Positions 7,538-15,542 of a stretch of DNA of 50,274 bases are shown here, piece after piece. A program made the position numbers and the translations under genes. The first letter of the stretch is position 1, and each line of letters begins with the position of its first letter. The notes under the pieces were generated by a model. That model had not been told where the DNA came from and did no database searches. It worked only from the letters and a program-made list of their open reading frames with translations. This DNA comes from Candidatus Peribacteraceae bacterium (lineage in GTDB: Bacteria > Patescibacteriota > Gracilibacteria > Peribacterales > Peribacteraceae): the NCBI GenBank assembly GCA_028718905.1, contig JAQUKV010000009.1, positions 1 to 50,274 on the forward strand, in the 5' to 3' direction.

Positions 7538-9061
7538 ATGAAAGTTGCACTCACATTTCCGGCTCCCACCCCGCCCTTCCGGAACCTGGAAGGAGGCTAC
7601 GGCGACACGGAGACCACGCTCCAGCCGCCACCAACGGGACTCGCCATGATCGCCTGCGCACTGCAGGACGTCAGGGGTGATATCGAAGCGACCGTCATCC
7701 CTCCTCAGATCATCGAGCCAACAGGAACAGTGCGGTACCGGGAGATCGCGGAGACGACGAAAGATTGCGAGGGCGCCGATTGCGTGGGCATCGCGTGCCG
7801 GTGGGATAATCAGGAGGCAGCCATTCTGCTGGCCGACGCCGTGCGGCAGACCAACGAAAAAACCCGCATCGTCTTTGGCGGACCCAACATGTGGAGTGAG
7901 CCCATGGCTGAAATGGCTCTCCGGAGTGTCCCGTCGGTCGACGCAGTTGTGCGCCAAGCGGGAGAGAGCTCGTTCTGCGACAACCTCGAAGGCACACACC
8001 CATTCGCCATTCCCAACCTCACGTACCGGCAGCAAGGTATCCCTCATAGCAACCCTCCTTATTCGCCCGACATGAACGAGCTGCCGCTGTGGGACTTTCG
8101 GCACGTGCGAGATCCGCGGCACCTCGCCCCCTTCGATGTGCGCGATCCTCAGTTCCGCGCCCCACACGACCTCGATCTGACACCCTGTGTGGAATCGAAC
8201 CGAGGATGCGTCAAAGCCTGTCACGAAGGCCCTTGTCCATACTGCACATCGGGGAGAGACCGATTCCAGATGCTCGATGCCGGACGATTCTTCGATGAGC
8301 TCGCGCACCTGTACGCGCTCCATGGCATGAAAGATTTCTTCGTCGCGGACAACGTCTTCTCGGCGTCCCCACAGCGCGTTGCGGAGCTTCGCAAGGTGAG
8401 AATGGATCGCAGGATGGATCTGCCCGAGGACCTCCGGCTGCGCGCGTATGTCTATCCCACGAATTTCCGCGGCGAGAACGGATTGCGCACGGCCGAGCAC
8501 CTTCATGTCATGGGCGTGCGGGAGCTCTTCATCGGGCTGGAGACATTCGACGCGGACATCGCGCGGAATCTGCGAAAGGAAATACTAAGCGAGCGGGAGG
8601 CGGTTTCGACCTTGCTCTTGCTCAAGCGTTTCGGATTTGCCGTGAAGATCGCGCTCCTCCTCGGACTACCGGGAGAGACGAAGAAGAGTCTTCAGAAAAA
8701 CGTGGACGGCCTCAAAAGAATTCTCGACACCTGCTCTGCTTCATCTCCCGCGGAAGGCGGATTGAAGAGCGTGGATATCTCGCCTGTCATGCCGCTCGTC
8801 GGAACGGAACTTTACGGTTCACTCCTCGCGAATCCGCAAGTCCACGATCAGTACCAGGCACTCACAGGAAAACCGCTCAAGGAGGACCTCTGTCCGCAGT
8901 ATTCCGTGCTCTTTCGGCTCCTCCTGGAACATCGCACGTCCGTCACACTCGACGATGTAACAGCAGCCGCGGAATCCATGAAACAAAACGCACGCGCTGC
9001 GCTGGATCCGACAAAGGTCGGGGAGTTCTGGGGTCCGCAGAAGGGAAAAAATGAGCGCTGA
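7538..9061 (+). CDS. Radical SAM protein with N-terminal B12-binding-like domain and non-canonical cysteine motif
   Basis: This is a 507-residue protein. Residues 1-150 look like the cobalamin-binding Rossmann-type domain that precedes many radical SAM cores (TGLAMIACAL, TRIVFGGPNMWSEP, VDAVVRQAGE). The radical SAM barrel follows at about 215-430 (FFVADNVFSASP, LRAYVYPTN, GVRELFIGLETFD, VKIALLLGLPGE). The cluster motif is odd. Instead of C-x3-C-x2-C it reads RGC-VKAC-HEGPC-PYC, with four cysteines spaced C-x3-C-x4-C-x2-C at about residues 227-239. The protein could be a methyltransferase-like or other B12-dependent enzyme; the substrate is unknown. It starts at an ATG after a T/C-rich leader. 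The gene stands alone. Confidence 0.8.
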   Translation: MKVALTFPAPTPPFRNLEGGYGDTETTLQPPPTGLAMIACALQDVRGDIEATVIPPQIIEPTGTVRYREIAETTKDCEGADCVGIACRWDNQEAAILLADAVRQTNEKTRIVFGGPNMWSEPMAEMALRSVPSVDAVVRQAGESSFCDNLEGTHPFAIPNLTYRQQGIPHSNPPYSPDMNELPLWDFRHVRDPRHLAPFDVRDPQFRAPHDLDLTPCVESNRGCVKACHEGPCPYCTSGRDRFQMLDAGRFFDELAHLYALHGMKDFFVADNVFSASPQRVAELRKVRMDRRMDLPEDLRLRAYVYPTNFRGENGLRTAEHLHVMGVRELFIGLETFDADIARNLRKEILSEREAVSTLLLLKRFGFAVKIALLLGLPGETKKSLQKNVDGLKRILDTCSASSPAEGGLKSVDISPVMPLVGTELYGSLLANPQVHDQYQALTGKPLKEDLCPQYSVLFRLLLEHRTSVTLDDVTAAAESMKQNARAALDPTKVGEFWGPQKGKNER

Positions 9062-9257
9062 CTCAACTTTATGTGGTGTTTGGGTGCGTTTTGGTCTGCT
9101 TCGTTTTCTTTTTGGTCTTCACCTCTCCCCCTGTATCCCCCTCTCCATCACAAAACACCAACAAAACCGGTGCGTAACAAAACAGCCAACAAAATATCGG
9201 AAACGCGCCTATGTGGCGGCGATAGCGGAGGGGGTCATAGGCGCAGCACTTTCTTTC

Positions 9258-9291
9258 GCCCTTTCTTTGCTGCGCCTGGCAAAGAAAGGGC
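9258..9291. repeat. Perfect 13-bp inverted repeat
   Basis: GCCCTTTCTTTGC (9258-9270), 8-nt loop, GCAAAGAAAGGGC (9279-9291). It lacks a T-run afterwards, so it is not a standard terminator. It may be a dispersed palindromic element. Confidence 0.65.
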
Positions 9292-9301
9292 AAGACCTTT
9301 C

Positions 9302-9333
9302 GTGTCACCCTTCGACTACGCTCATGGTGACAC
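9302..9333. repeat. Inverted repeat around a TTCGACTACGCTCA core
   Basis: GTGTCACC (9302-9309) pairs with GGTGACAC (9326-9333) around a 16-nt loop. A similar core with flanking CCC/GGG-TGAC arms is common as dispersed intergenic repeats in many bacterial genomes. Confidence 0.5.
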
Positions 9334-9363
9334 TTTGGAAAAGACAAACAGGTCAAAATCCGC

Positions 9364-9369
9364 TATACT
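9364..9369 (+). promoter_or_regulatory. -10 element, leaderless start of the 77-residue protein
   Basis: TATACT is followed by exactly 6 nt (ACTTCG) and the ATG at 9376. The -35 region is weak (AAGACA at 17 nt). Confidence 0.5.
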
Positions 9370-9375
9370 ACTTCG

Positions 9376-9609
9376 ATGACTCCCCAAGAAAACACACCGT
9401 CACCGGACATCCCTCACATCGACCCCAAAGACATGGCAACGTACATGCTGGTCATGGAATCGAGGGTCGCAGCCACAATGGAGGATCTCGCCGTCGCACA
9501 TCGCGTCGCCAAGGCACTGGAACATCCCGCGGTTCGTGAGGAGTGGAAAGCGATGCTGCAACTGGAAGACCCCGTCCTGCATCCCGAAAAATATCCGAGT
9601 GCGAATTGA
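9376..9609 (+). CDS. Small helical hypothetical protein
   Basis: This is a 77-residue soluble protein with no family I recognise. It has a Pro-rich N-terminus (TPQENTPSPDIPHIDPKD). One long predicted helix covers about residues 20-65 (MATYMLVMESRVAATMEDL, then AVAHRVAKALEHPAVREEW), and the tail is polar. A TATACT -10 element 6 nt before the ATG supports it as a real, leaderless gene. It lies upstream of the aldolase gene, separated by 152 bp, so co-transcription is possible but not shown. Confidence 0.55.
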   Translation: MTPQENTPSPDIPHIDPKDMATYMLVMESRVAATMEDLAVAHRVAKALEHPAVREEWKAMLQLEDPVLHPEKYPSAN

Positions 9610-9761
9610 AGTGCAGTAAACCGGACATCCCCCGGCCCTCACGCGGGGCTTGTTTTCGTGCAGAAGCGCATCTGACGACACTTCAGCCTGCACGGTGCGC
9701 GAAGCCTGTCTCCGTATGCCATACCATTGGCATCCAACCGGTTTCCTTTCCCCTCTCTCCC

Positions 9762-10814
9762 ATGTCAGAACGTCTCACTTTCGACCAGACCGTGGAGGCT
9801 CTGCGCGATCCCAATCGTCCTCCGCACTTCCTTGCCATGGATCAGAGCGCCGGCACCCACCGCAAACACATGCAGCAGTTCGGCGTACCGATCGGCGATG
9901 AGGCCGACTTCCAGCAGAAAGCGGAGACTGCACGCGTCATGCTCGCCACCACCCCGGGCCTCGGAAAGGAATTCGGCGCGGCCATCGTGCATAACGACCT
10001 CTATTCTCTCGTCGGACCGGACGGGCGGCCCCTGCAGGAGCATCTGGAAAAGCAGGGCGTGCTCGTGATCGGCAAAGGCATGGGACTCGACAGCAAGACG
10101 GGTCTCGCCACGGAAGTCGATACCGTCGGGGATGATATGCAGAAACTGGTGGAGATCGGCGTGCACCTCATCAAGACGCGTACCACGGCCAAGTGCACCC
10201 TGCCCCAGTACGTGGATGATGCGGCGGAACAGATGGTGGAAGTGCAGAAGCAGGCGGCGAAGAACGGAAAAATTGCAGCGATCCTCGAACCGGAGTTCGA
10301 CATCAAGAGCCCCGGCACGCTCGCCGAGCGCGAGGAGCTGATGGTGCAGTTGCTTGGCAGGATGATGCACCGCATTCAGGCGGAAGGAATAAGCAAGCAC
10401 CCCTTTGCCATCAAGACGAGCTTCCCCACCGCAGGCAGGCCCGAAACGGAGTATCAGGAACCCATCGATCCGCAGGCCTCGGCGGAGTCCTGGAAGCGCA
10501 TCTGCGAGCGCGCCGAAATTCCCGAGGAATTACTGGTCGTCTTCCTCTCGGGCGGACACTCGTCCGCAACATCGCGTGCACTCCTGCAGGAAATGGCCAA
10601 AGTGCGGGCACATTCCGGCTCCTCCTTCTCCCGCGCCAACGTGGAGCGCCCCTACCAAATGACCTTCCCGAAGGCGGGCGGCGTCGACATCCCCGCCGGT
10701 CAGGACGCGATCCTGCTCGAAGGGCTCAAGAACCGCCGCGCCATGGAAGGACGCTACGACCCGAACATGGAACAAGTGAAGCGGTACGCGGATCTGGCAG
10801 GACAAGCTTCCTGA
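9762..10814 (+). CDS. Fructose-bisphosphate aldolase, class I (bacterial type)
   Basis: This 350-residue enzyme cleaves fructose-1,6-bisphosphate to dihydroxyacetone phosphate and glyceraldehyde-3-phosphate (glycolysis and gluconeogenesis, cytoplasm). Class I features are visible: FLAMDQSAGTHRKHMQQFG near the N-terminus (Asp27), ILEPEF around Glu176, and PFAIKTSFPT with the likely Schiff-base Lys208. Then LSGGHSS and the C-terminal phosphate-binding part follow. No metal-binding His motif of class II enzymes is present. The frame is open upstream to 9543, but the ATG at 9762 gives the family start. It follows the pyrimidine tract TTTCCTTTCCCCTCTCTCCC and has no Shine-Dalgarno sequence. It converges on the Clp gene, with a terminator between them. 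Confidence 0.88.
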   Translation: MSERLTFDQTVEALRDPNRPPHFLAMDQSAGTHRKHMQQFGVPIGDEADFQQKAETARVMLATTPGLGKEFGAAIVHNDLYSLVGPDGRPLQEHLEKQGVLVIGKGMGLDSKTGLATEVDTVGDDMQKLVEIGVHLIKTRTTAKCTLPQYVDDAAEQMVEVQKQAAKNGKIAAILEPEFDIKSPGTLAEREELMVQLLGRMMHRIQAEGISKHPFAIKTSFPTAGRPETEYQEPIDPQASAESWKRICERAEIPEELLVVFLSGGHSSATSRALLQEMAKVRAHSGSSFSRANVERPYQMTFPKAGGVDIPAGQDAILLEGLKNRRAMEGRYDPNMEQVKRYADLAGQAS

Positions 10815-10835
10815 TCTTTGCAGACGCATCTCAAG

Positions 10836-10864
10836 CCGCATCCGGAAAGCCCGGGTGCGGTTTT
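10836..10864 (+). terminator. Terminator after the aldolase gene
   Basis: CCGCATCCGG (10836-10845), 5-nt loop, CCGGGTGCGG (10851-10860), then TTTT. Ten base pairs with one G-U. It overlaps the last codon of the convergent Clp gene. Confidence 0.8.
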
Positions 10865-13277
10865 ATGTCTGCGGCACCGTAAGGACGATCGTTCCGCCGC
10901 GCTTCGTGTCGTGCTTCAGCATCTCATCGGCCACGCGGTCTTCGATCTCCTGCGTGATCACGCGACGCATGGCGCGGGCGCCGAATTCCGCGCTGTAGCC
11001 GCGCTGCACGATCTGACGGATGAGCGGTTCCGAAACCTGCACGATGACGCCGTGCTTCTTCAGAATATCCGTGACGATCTCGCGGATCTGCAGCATCGCC
11101 ACTTTCTCGGCATCCGCAAGCGAGAGCGGATGGAACAGCACCACTTCGTCAAAACGGTTGATGAACTCGGGTGAGAACAACTTTTCGGCCAGAATCGCAT
11201 CGATGACCGACTTCTTGAAGACTGCGGCTTCGATGGTCGTGTTTTTCGACACATAATCACGGATGAAGAGCGCGCCGGCATTACTGGTTGCGATGATGAT
11301 CGTATTGCGGAAGTCCGTCTTGACGCCATGATGGTCGATCAGCACGCCTTCATCCAGCACCTGCAAAAACAGGTTCACAATGGAAGGATGCGCCTTTTCG
11401 ATTTCATCCAAGAGCAAAAGCGAGAAGGGCTGATCCTGAATGCGCTTGGTCAAAAATCCCTCGGCGTGCTCCTTGCCGGCCTGCGGGGATCCCAAAATGC
11501 CTTCGATGCTGGCCTCGGTCGAATACTCGTTCATGTCGAGACGGATCATGCGGTCCGCCGCGCCGAAGTACACCTCGGCCAGCGTCTTGGCTGTCTGCGT
11601 CTTGCCGACTCCCGTGGGGCCGAGGAAGAGGAACGTTCCCAGCGGCCGCTTGCCGGCACCGATATCCATGCGCGCCCGCTTGAGCGCGCCGGCCACCGCA
11701 TGCACCGCCGCCTCCTGACCAATCACCTGAGCGCGCATGATCTCCTCGATCCTGAGAAGCTTGTCGCGCTCGCCCTGCTTCACGTCCGTCACGTTCACGT
11801 GTGAAACACGCGACACGATTTCGCGGATGTGCGGTTCGATGACCGTGGGCACCCCCGCCTTGCGGGCGGCCGCCATGGCATCCGTCATGACCAGCACCGC
11901 CTTGCCGGGGAAGGCCCCCTTGCCGAGGTACCGGCGCGTGAGCGTGAGAATGGCCTGCAATGCTTTGTACGTCACCGTGACATGCAGAGAATGTTCCAGA
12001 CGGAAGTGCTGCTCCATCAGCACCGCAAGCACCTCCTCATCCTTGGGCTCTTCCAGCGGCAGAACCGAGAACAGACTCTCGATCGCCGTCGACCGTTTGA
12101 TCACGTCGTGGTAGTCCTCGGCGCGCGCCGTGGCGATCACGGAGATATTTTTGGTCTCCAGCAGCTTCTGCAGGACCGTCATCACTTTGGGATCGGCCGA
12201 CGAGAGGATCAGCGCGATATTTTCGATGACGAGCACGTAGTGACCCGTCTTCTCCGCCTGACGCAGCGCTTGCAGCAGGAACGTATCGGAGGGTACCCCG
12301 CCCGAGAGCAACTCCGCCGTTTTGAGCGTGAGTACCCGAGTCGTGGACTTCGATTCCTTCACTTCACTGCGGCGAAGCGCATACAGCGCGTTCTCGACGA
12401 ACGTTGTCTTGCCCACGCCCTGCGGTCCGACCACGAGGATATTGTGATTCGCCTGCCGCGCGAGCGTGCGATGCATCTCCTCGATCAACGGCGCATGCAG
12501 GATCACCGCGCGATTGTCATTCCACAGAATCGAACCGGTGATTTCCGTCGTGAGGCGGTCCAACGCGCCGGTGTACCCCAGCATCCACGACTTCTCCAGC
12601 CCGCCGAACATGCGGATGAGCACGTGGGGACTCAGGAACATATGCTTCTTCGGCAGGAGCGTGTGAAACTTCTCCCACGTCAGCATGGCTCTGAGATCTT
12701 CGAGCGAGAGATCGAGTCCGTTCAAAAGCTCGGCCGACTGCGGACTCTGTTCGAACAGCAGGTACAGGATGTACGGGGCGGAGATCATCTTCTTGCCGAA
12801 ATCCGGCAGACGCTGCGCGGCATTGTCGAGGAATGCTCCGGCATCGAGGTTCTCGGCCGTTGCGCGCAGACACTCCCACACCACCTCGGGCCGGGCAGCC
12901 ATCTGTGCAAGAAAGAACCGTCCGCGCGAGGCATCGATCGCCGCTTTCAGCAGTTCAGGCACCGAGACCGTCGTGAAATCATGCAGGTGGTGCACGACGT
13001 CGAGCGGCAACCGGTCCGCCGCGGTGCGTGCCGTTTCGGCAAGGTGCGCATCATCGCCCAGCCGGTCGACAATGAAGCGCCGGATGATGAAGAGTGCGGC
13101 AAGAACCAAGGCGGCCAGCAATCCCGCCGTCGTCCACTGGCTGCTCTCCTCCCCGAACAGGAAGATGGCACCGAACGCCGCAGCGGTCAATGTCCACGTC
13201 GCCATGCTAAAGAACAAGCCTGAAAGAATGGCCGCAAGACCGGTGCGCGTGCCGGTGATGTCGATTGTGCGGACCAT
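10863..13277 (-). CDS. Membrane-anchored Clp-type double AAA+ ATPase
   Basis: This is an 804-residue ClpA/ClpC-like unfoldase in which the usual N-terminal Clp_N repeats are replaced by two membrane helices (about residues 13-41 and 48-68). A helical region precedes the two ATPase modules. D1 has Walker A GPQGVGKTT (about 281-289), but its Walker B reads LVIENI (about 348), so the usual Asp-Glu pair is Glu-Asn and D1 may not hydrolyse ATP. D2 is intact: GPTGVGKTQ (about 551), LLLLDEIEKAH (about 618), sensor ATSNAG and arginine-finger NRFDEVV. I see no [LIV]-G-F loop for ClpP docking. The ATG at 13277 lies 1 nt after the stop of the upstream membrane-protein gene; a TTG at 13286 is an alternative. 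The likely role is ATP-driven remodelling at the membrane. Confidence 0.87.
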   Translation of the reverse strand: MVRTIDITGTRTGLAAILSGLFFSMATWTLTAAAFGAIFLFGEESSQWTTAGLLAALVLAALFIIRRFIVDRLGDDAHLAETARTAADRLPLDVVHHLHDFTTVSVPELLKAAIDASRGRFFLAQMAARPEVVWECLRATAENLDAGAFLDNAAQRLPDFGKKMISAPYILYLLFEQSPQSAELLNGLDLSLEDLRAMLTWEKFHTLLPKKHMFLSPHVLIRMFGGLEKSWMLGYTGALDRLTTEITGSILWNDNRAVILHAPLIEEMHRTLARQANHNILVVGPQGVGKTTFVENALYALRRSEVKESKSTTRVLTLKTAELLSGGVPSDTFLLQALRQAEKTGHYVLVIENIALILSSADPKVMTVLQKLLETKNISVIATARAEDYHDVIKRSTAIESLFSVLPLEEPKDEEVLAVLMEQHFRLEHSLHVTVTYKALQAILTLTRRYLGKGAFPGKAVLVMTDAMAAARKAGVPTVIEPHIREIVSRVSHVNVTDVKQGERDKLLRIEEIMRAQVIGQEAAVHAVAGALKRARMDIGAGKRPLGTFLFLGPTGVGKTQTAKTLAEVYFGAADRMIRLDMNEYSTEASIEGILGSPQAGKEHAEGFLTKRIQDQPFSLLLLDEIEKAHPSIVNLFLQVLDEGVLIDHHGVKTDFRNTIIIATSNAGALFIRDYVSKNTTIEAAVFKKSVIDAILAEKLFSPEFINRFDEVVLFHPLSLADAEKVAMLQIREIVTDILKKHGVIVQVSEPLIRQIVQRGYSAEFGARAMRRVITQEIEDRVADEMLKHDTKRGGTIVLTVPQT

Positions 13278-13278
13278 G

Positions 13279-13716
13279 TCAGACAATGATGAAGATCACT
13301 GCGATCATGCCGATCGCAATAATCGGGAATACGAACCATCCCACAAACAGCACCGCGAAGAGTGCGAAGAGCACGACCTGCAAGACAATGGAGAGCAGGA
13401 TCGCGAGCAACCGGATGACCATGCCGATCATGCGCGTCACCAGATTGACGAAGAACGCCTGCAGAAACTGGTCCCACCGGACGACGCTCGGCATCTCTTC
13501 GGCAATCCCCTTCCAGGGACTCAACAGAGTCTTGAGCAGGAACGGCACGGAGAGAATTTCAGAGAACGCCCGTGCGTACTCGAAATACCCGCGCAGAATG
13601 TTGAGAGGCTCCTGCCACAGGACCCACGGCAGAAAGTCCGTTACCAGCACCTGTAACACAAATGCGGGCCTTTTGAGCAGGGCAGGCAAGCCGGCAATCG
13701 CACGCAGAAAGTTCAT
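13279..13716 (-). CDS. Small integral membrane protein, likely partner of the Clp ATPase
   Basis: This is a 145-residue protein. Residues 1-75 are amphipathic, with the segments GLPALLKRPAFVLQVLVTDF and YFEYARAFSEILSVPFLLKT. The C-terminal half has two strongly hydrophobic segments, about residues 93-118 and 120-145. I do not recognise a named family. Its stop codon lies 1 nt before the ATG of the membrane-anchored Clp gene, so the two are surely co-transcribed and probably translationally coupled. This suggests a shared membrane complex (inference). A TATAAT at 13738-13733 (minus strand) ends 16 nt before the ATG. Confidence 0.75.
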   Translation of the reverse strand: MNFLRAIAGLPALLKRPAFVLQVLVTDFLPWVLWQEPLNILRGYFEYARAFSEILSVPFLLKTLLSPWKGIAEEMPSVVRWDQFLQAFFVNLVTRMIGMVIRLLAILLSIVLQVVLFALFAVLFVGWFVFPIIAIGMIAVIFIIV

Positions 13717-13732
13717 ATGTGTCTTTCAAGTA

Positions 13733-13738
13733 ATTATA
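13733..13738 (-). promoter_or_regulatory. -10 element for the membrane protein/Clp operon
   Basis: Perfect TATAAT on the minus strand, 16 nt before the ATG at 13716, giving a leader of about 9-10 nt. It is back to back with the tmk promoter (TATACT at 13777). Confidence 0.6.
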
Positions 13739-13776
13739 CAACATTTTTAACATTTATTCAACATTCGGAAACAGCG

Positions 13777-13782
13777 TATACT
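13777..13782 (+). promoter_or_regulatory. -10 element of tmk
   Basis: TATACT ends 8 nt before the tmk ATG, so the transcript should have a leader of 0-2 nt. No good -35 hexamer is seen at the usual distance. Confidence 0.5.
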
Positions 13783-13790
13783 TCCGCCCA

Positions 13791-14387
13791 ATGCGTGGAA
13801 TTTTCATCGTCCTCGAAGGCCCCGACGGAGCCGGAACGACCAAGCACAGCAAGCTGCTCGGTGACCGTCTGACACACGAAAATCACGCCGTACTCTGCAC
13901 ATTCGAACCGACGGACGGGCCGGTCGGATCAACCATCCGCAGTGACCTGCGTGCAGGAATATCCTTCTCGCCGTTCGACCTGCAGACACGCTTCTGCGAC
14001 GACCGCACATGGCACGTCAACGAGGTGATCGAACCCGCTCTCGCACGGGGCACGACGGTGATTTCGGACCGATACTTTCACTCGACCATTGTCTACGGCC
14101 TCGCGCTCGGCATACCGCGACCGCAATTGGATGCGATGAATACAAAATTCATCCGACCGGATGTGACACTTTTTCTGCTGCCCCCGTTTGCAGTCCTTCA
14201 GGAACGCATGAGCAGGCGTGATCACACGGATGCACTGGAGCGCTCGGAGCTGCAAAAGAAAGTCTGTGATGCGTACCGGACACTTGCGACGGATGATCCT
14301 TCGATCATCGTCATCGATTCATCCGGAGAACTCGAAGAGGTTGCGGAACAAATCTATCAAGCAGTAGCAGTAAGCAGTAAGCAGTAA
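13791..14387 (+). CDS. tmk: Thymidylate kinase (dTMP kinase) with altered P-loop
   Basis: This is a 198-residue enzyme that phosphorylates dTMP to dTDP for DNA synthesis. The family pattern is clear: FIVLEGPDGAG at the N-terminus, TFEPTDGPVG, VISDRYFHSTIVYG (the DR-Y/H motif), and a LID-like RMSRRDHTDALE. The P-loop is unusual: family EGxDGAG-K-T/S-T is here EGPDGAG-T-T-K-H, so the invariant lysine position holds Thr and a Lys sits two residues later. The last residues (AVAVSSKQ) are encoded by a heptamer tandem repeat that also supplies the stop codon, so the C-terminus may vary. The dCMP deaminase fusion at 46216 acts upstream in dTTP supply. Confidence 0.87.
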   Translation: MRGIFIVLEGPDGAGTTKHSKLLGDRLTHENHAVLCTFEPTDGPVGSTIRSDLRAGISFSPFDLQTRFCDDRTWHVNEVIEPALARGTTVISDRYFHSTIVYGLALGIPRPQLDAMNTKFIRPDVTLFLLPPFAVLQERMSRRDHTDALERSELQKKVCDAYRTLATDDPSIIVIDSSGELEEVAEQIYQAVAVSSKQ

Positions 14388-14398
14388 GCAGTAAGCAG
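14361..14398. repeat. Tandem heptamer repeat (GCAGTAA)n overlapping the 3' end of tmk
   Basis: GCAGTA at 14361 is followed by four perfect GCAGTAA units starting at 14367, 14374, 14381 and 14388. The tmk stop codon (14385-14387) lies inside. Related AGCAGTAAGCAG copies occur at 15463-15474 and, inverted, at 15517-15528, so the sequence flanks rlmN on both sides. Confidence 0.85.
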
Positions 14399-14410
14399 CA
14401 CGCAAAACGT

Positions 14411-15484
14411 TCACATCACATGCGGCTGCTCGCCGGTCGCCAACTGTCCGCAGGCAGCTGCAATATCATCCCCCATCGTACGACGCTGCATCACGTCAAT
14501 GCCGTGTCGCGCGATCACCGCTTTGAACTGATCGATCCGATCCTGCTGACTTGCAGAGAACTTCTTGCCGCTCACGGGGTTCAAAGGGATCACATTGAGC
14601 TTGGGTGATCCGCAGCGCTCGATAAACCGTGCCAATTGTTCCGCCTGCTCTGCGCTATCGTTCACGCCGCTGATCAGCGTGTACTCGAAGGTGAGATGGT
14701 GACGGCGGTTGCCCAGAATCTGACGGTAGCGGCGGCACCAGTCCGCGAGTTTGTCCAAAAAGTGCGGCACGGTCGAGGGCACGATCTGCTCACGCTCGGA
14801 CTGGTTGGCACTATGAAGCGAAATCGCGATCCGCACCGGCGGCCAGTCCTTGTCCACGAGCAGCTGCTCCATCACCGGCAGCACGCCGACCGTGGAAACC
14901 GTGATATGCGTTGGGCCGAGATCGGTCTGGTCCATCCACGTGTGAATGGCCCGCTTGACGCTCGAAACGTTGGCGAGCGGTTCGCCCATGCCCATAAAAA
15001 CGATATTGCTGATGCGACCTTCAAGTGACCGCTCACGAAGAAACGCGAGCCAGAAACGCAATTGATCCGTGATCTCATCTGACGTGAGACTACGTTGCAG
15101 GCCCATCGCGCCCGTTGCGCAGAATGCGCAGCGCATGGCGCATCCCACCTGCGACGACACGCACACCGTCCACTGCTCGCGGGCATTGCCCATGAGCACG
15201 GTCTCGAACAGCAATCCATCCTCGGTGCGGAGCACCGCCTTGAATGTCTCTCTGTCCTTGCTTTCAAACAGGCGATGGAGCGAAACGGACATCCACGGAA
15301 TCTTTTCCTCCATGAGCTGACGCATGTCCTTGGGGAACACCGTGACACTCCCCCACCCCGCTTTGTCCGAAAAAATCGCCGCCTCCGCCTGCCGTCGGCG
15401 GAATGCGGGCGCATCCGGGAACAGGGAATGAAGCCGTTGAGCGCGGGAAAGCGGGGATATCAAGCAGTAAGCAGTATGCAACAA
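14411..15484 (-). CDS. rlmN: 23S rRNA (adenine-2503-C2)-methyltransferase / tRNA methyltransferase RlmN
   Basis: This radical SAM methyltransferase modifies A2503 of 23S rRNA (and A37 of some tRNAs in E. coli). It has up to 357 residues. The cluster motif C-AMR-C-AF-C is at about residues 115-122. Next come MGMGEPLANVSSV, VSTVGVLPVM, the ISLHSANQSERE segment and EYTLISGVNDS. The second catalytic Cys lies in the C-terminal RRTMGDDIAAACGQL segment, all typical of RlmN. The start is uncertain: the longest frame begins with TTG at 15484 and runs through the heptamer repeat. A TTG at 15463 lies 9 nt after a CATACT and would give about 350 residues. The gene diverges from folD. Confidence 0.92.
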   Translation of the reverse strand: MLHTAYCLISPLSRAQRLHSLFPDAPAFRRRQAEAAIFSDKAGWGSVTVFPKDMRQLMEEKIPWMSVSLHRLFESKDRETFKAVLRTEDGLLFETVLMGNAREQWTVCVSSQVGCAMRCAFCATGAMGLQRSLTSDEITDQLRFWLAFLRERSLEGRISNIVFMGMGEPLANVSSVKRAIHTWMDQTDLGPTHITVSTVGVLPVMEQLLVDKDWPPVRIAISLHSANQSEREQIVPSTVPHFLDKLADWCRRYRQILGNRRHHLTFEYTLISGVNDSAEQAEQLARFIERCGSPKLNVIPLNPVSGKKFSASQQDRIDQFKAVIARHGIDVMQRRTMGDDIAAACGQLATGEQPHVM

Positions 15485-15528
15485 TTCAAATGCCTGCGCT
15501 TACTTCTTTCTTCATTCTGCTTACTGCT
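15463..15528. repeat. Inverted repeat made of heptamer units between rlmN and folD
   Basis: AGCAGTAAGCAG (15463-15474) is the exact reverse complement of CTGCTTACTGCT (15517-15528), 42 nt apart. It covers the divergent promoter region of rlmN and folD; a TATCAT (15528-15533) 9 nt before the folD ATG overlaps the right arm. Confidence 0.75.
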
Positions 15529-15542
15529 ATCATACACATGCA

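Larger units (their letters stand above)
9062..9375. other. Intergenic stretch with inverted repeats, no gene seen
   Basis: This 314-bp region lies between the radical SAM gene and the small protein at 9376. It is T-rich at the left and contains two perfect inverted repeats (listed separately). The reading frames that cross it lack a consistent coding character. The last 50 bp contain the promoter of the small protein. Confidence 0.6.

Noticed and set aside
14361..14398. A CRISPR-like array at the heptamer repeats
   Set aside because: The units are 7 bp with no spacers; no cas genes are present.
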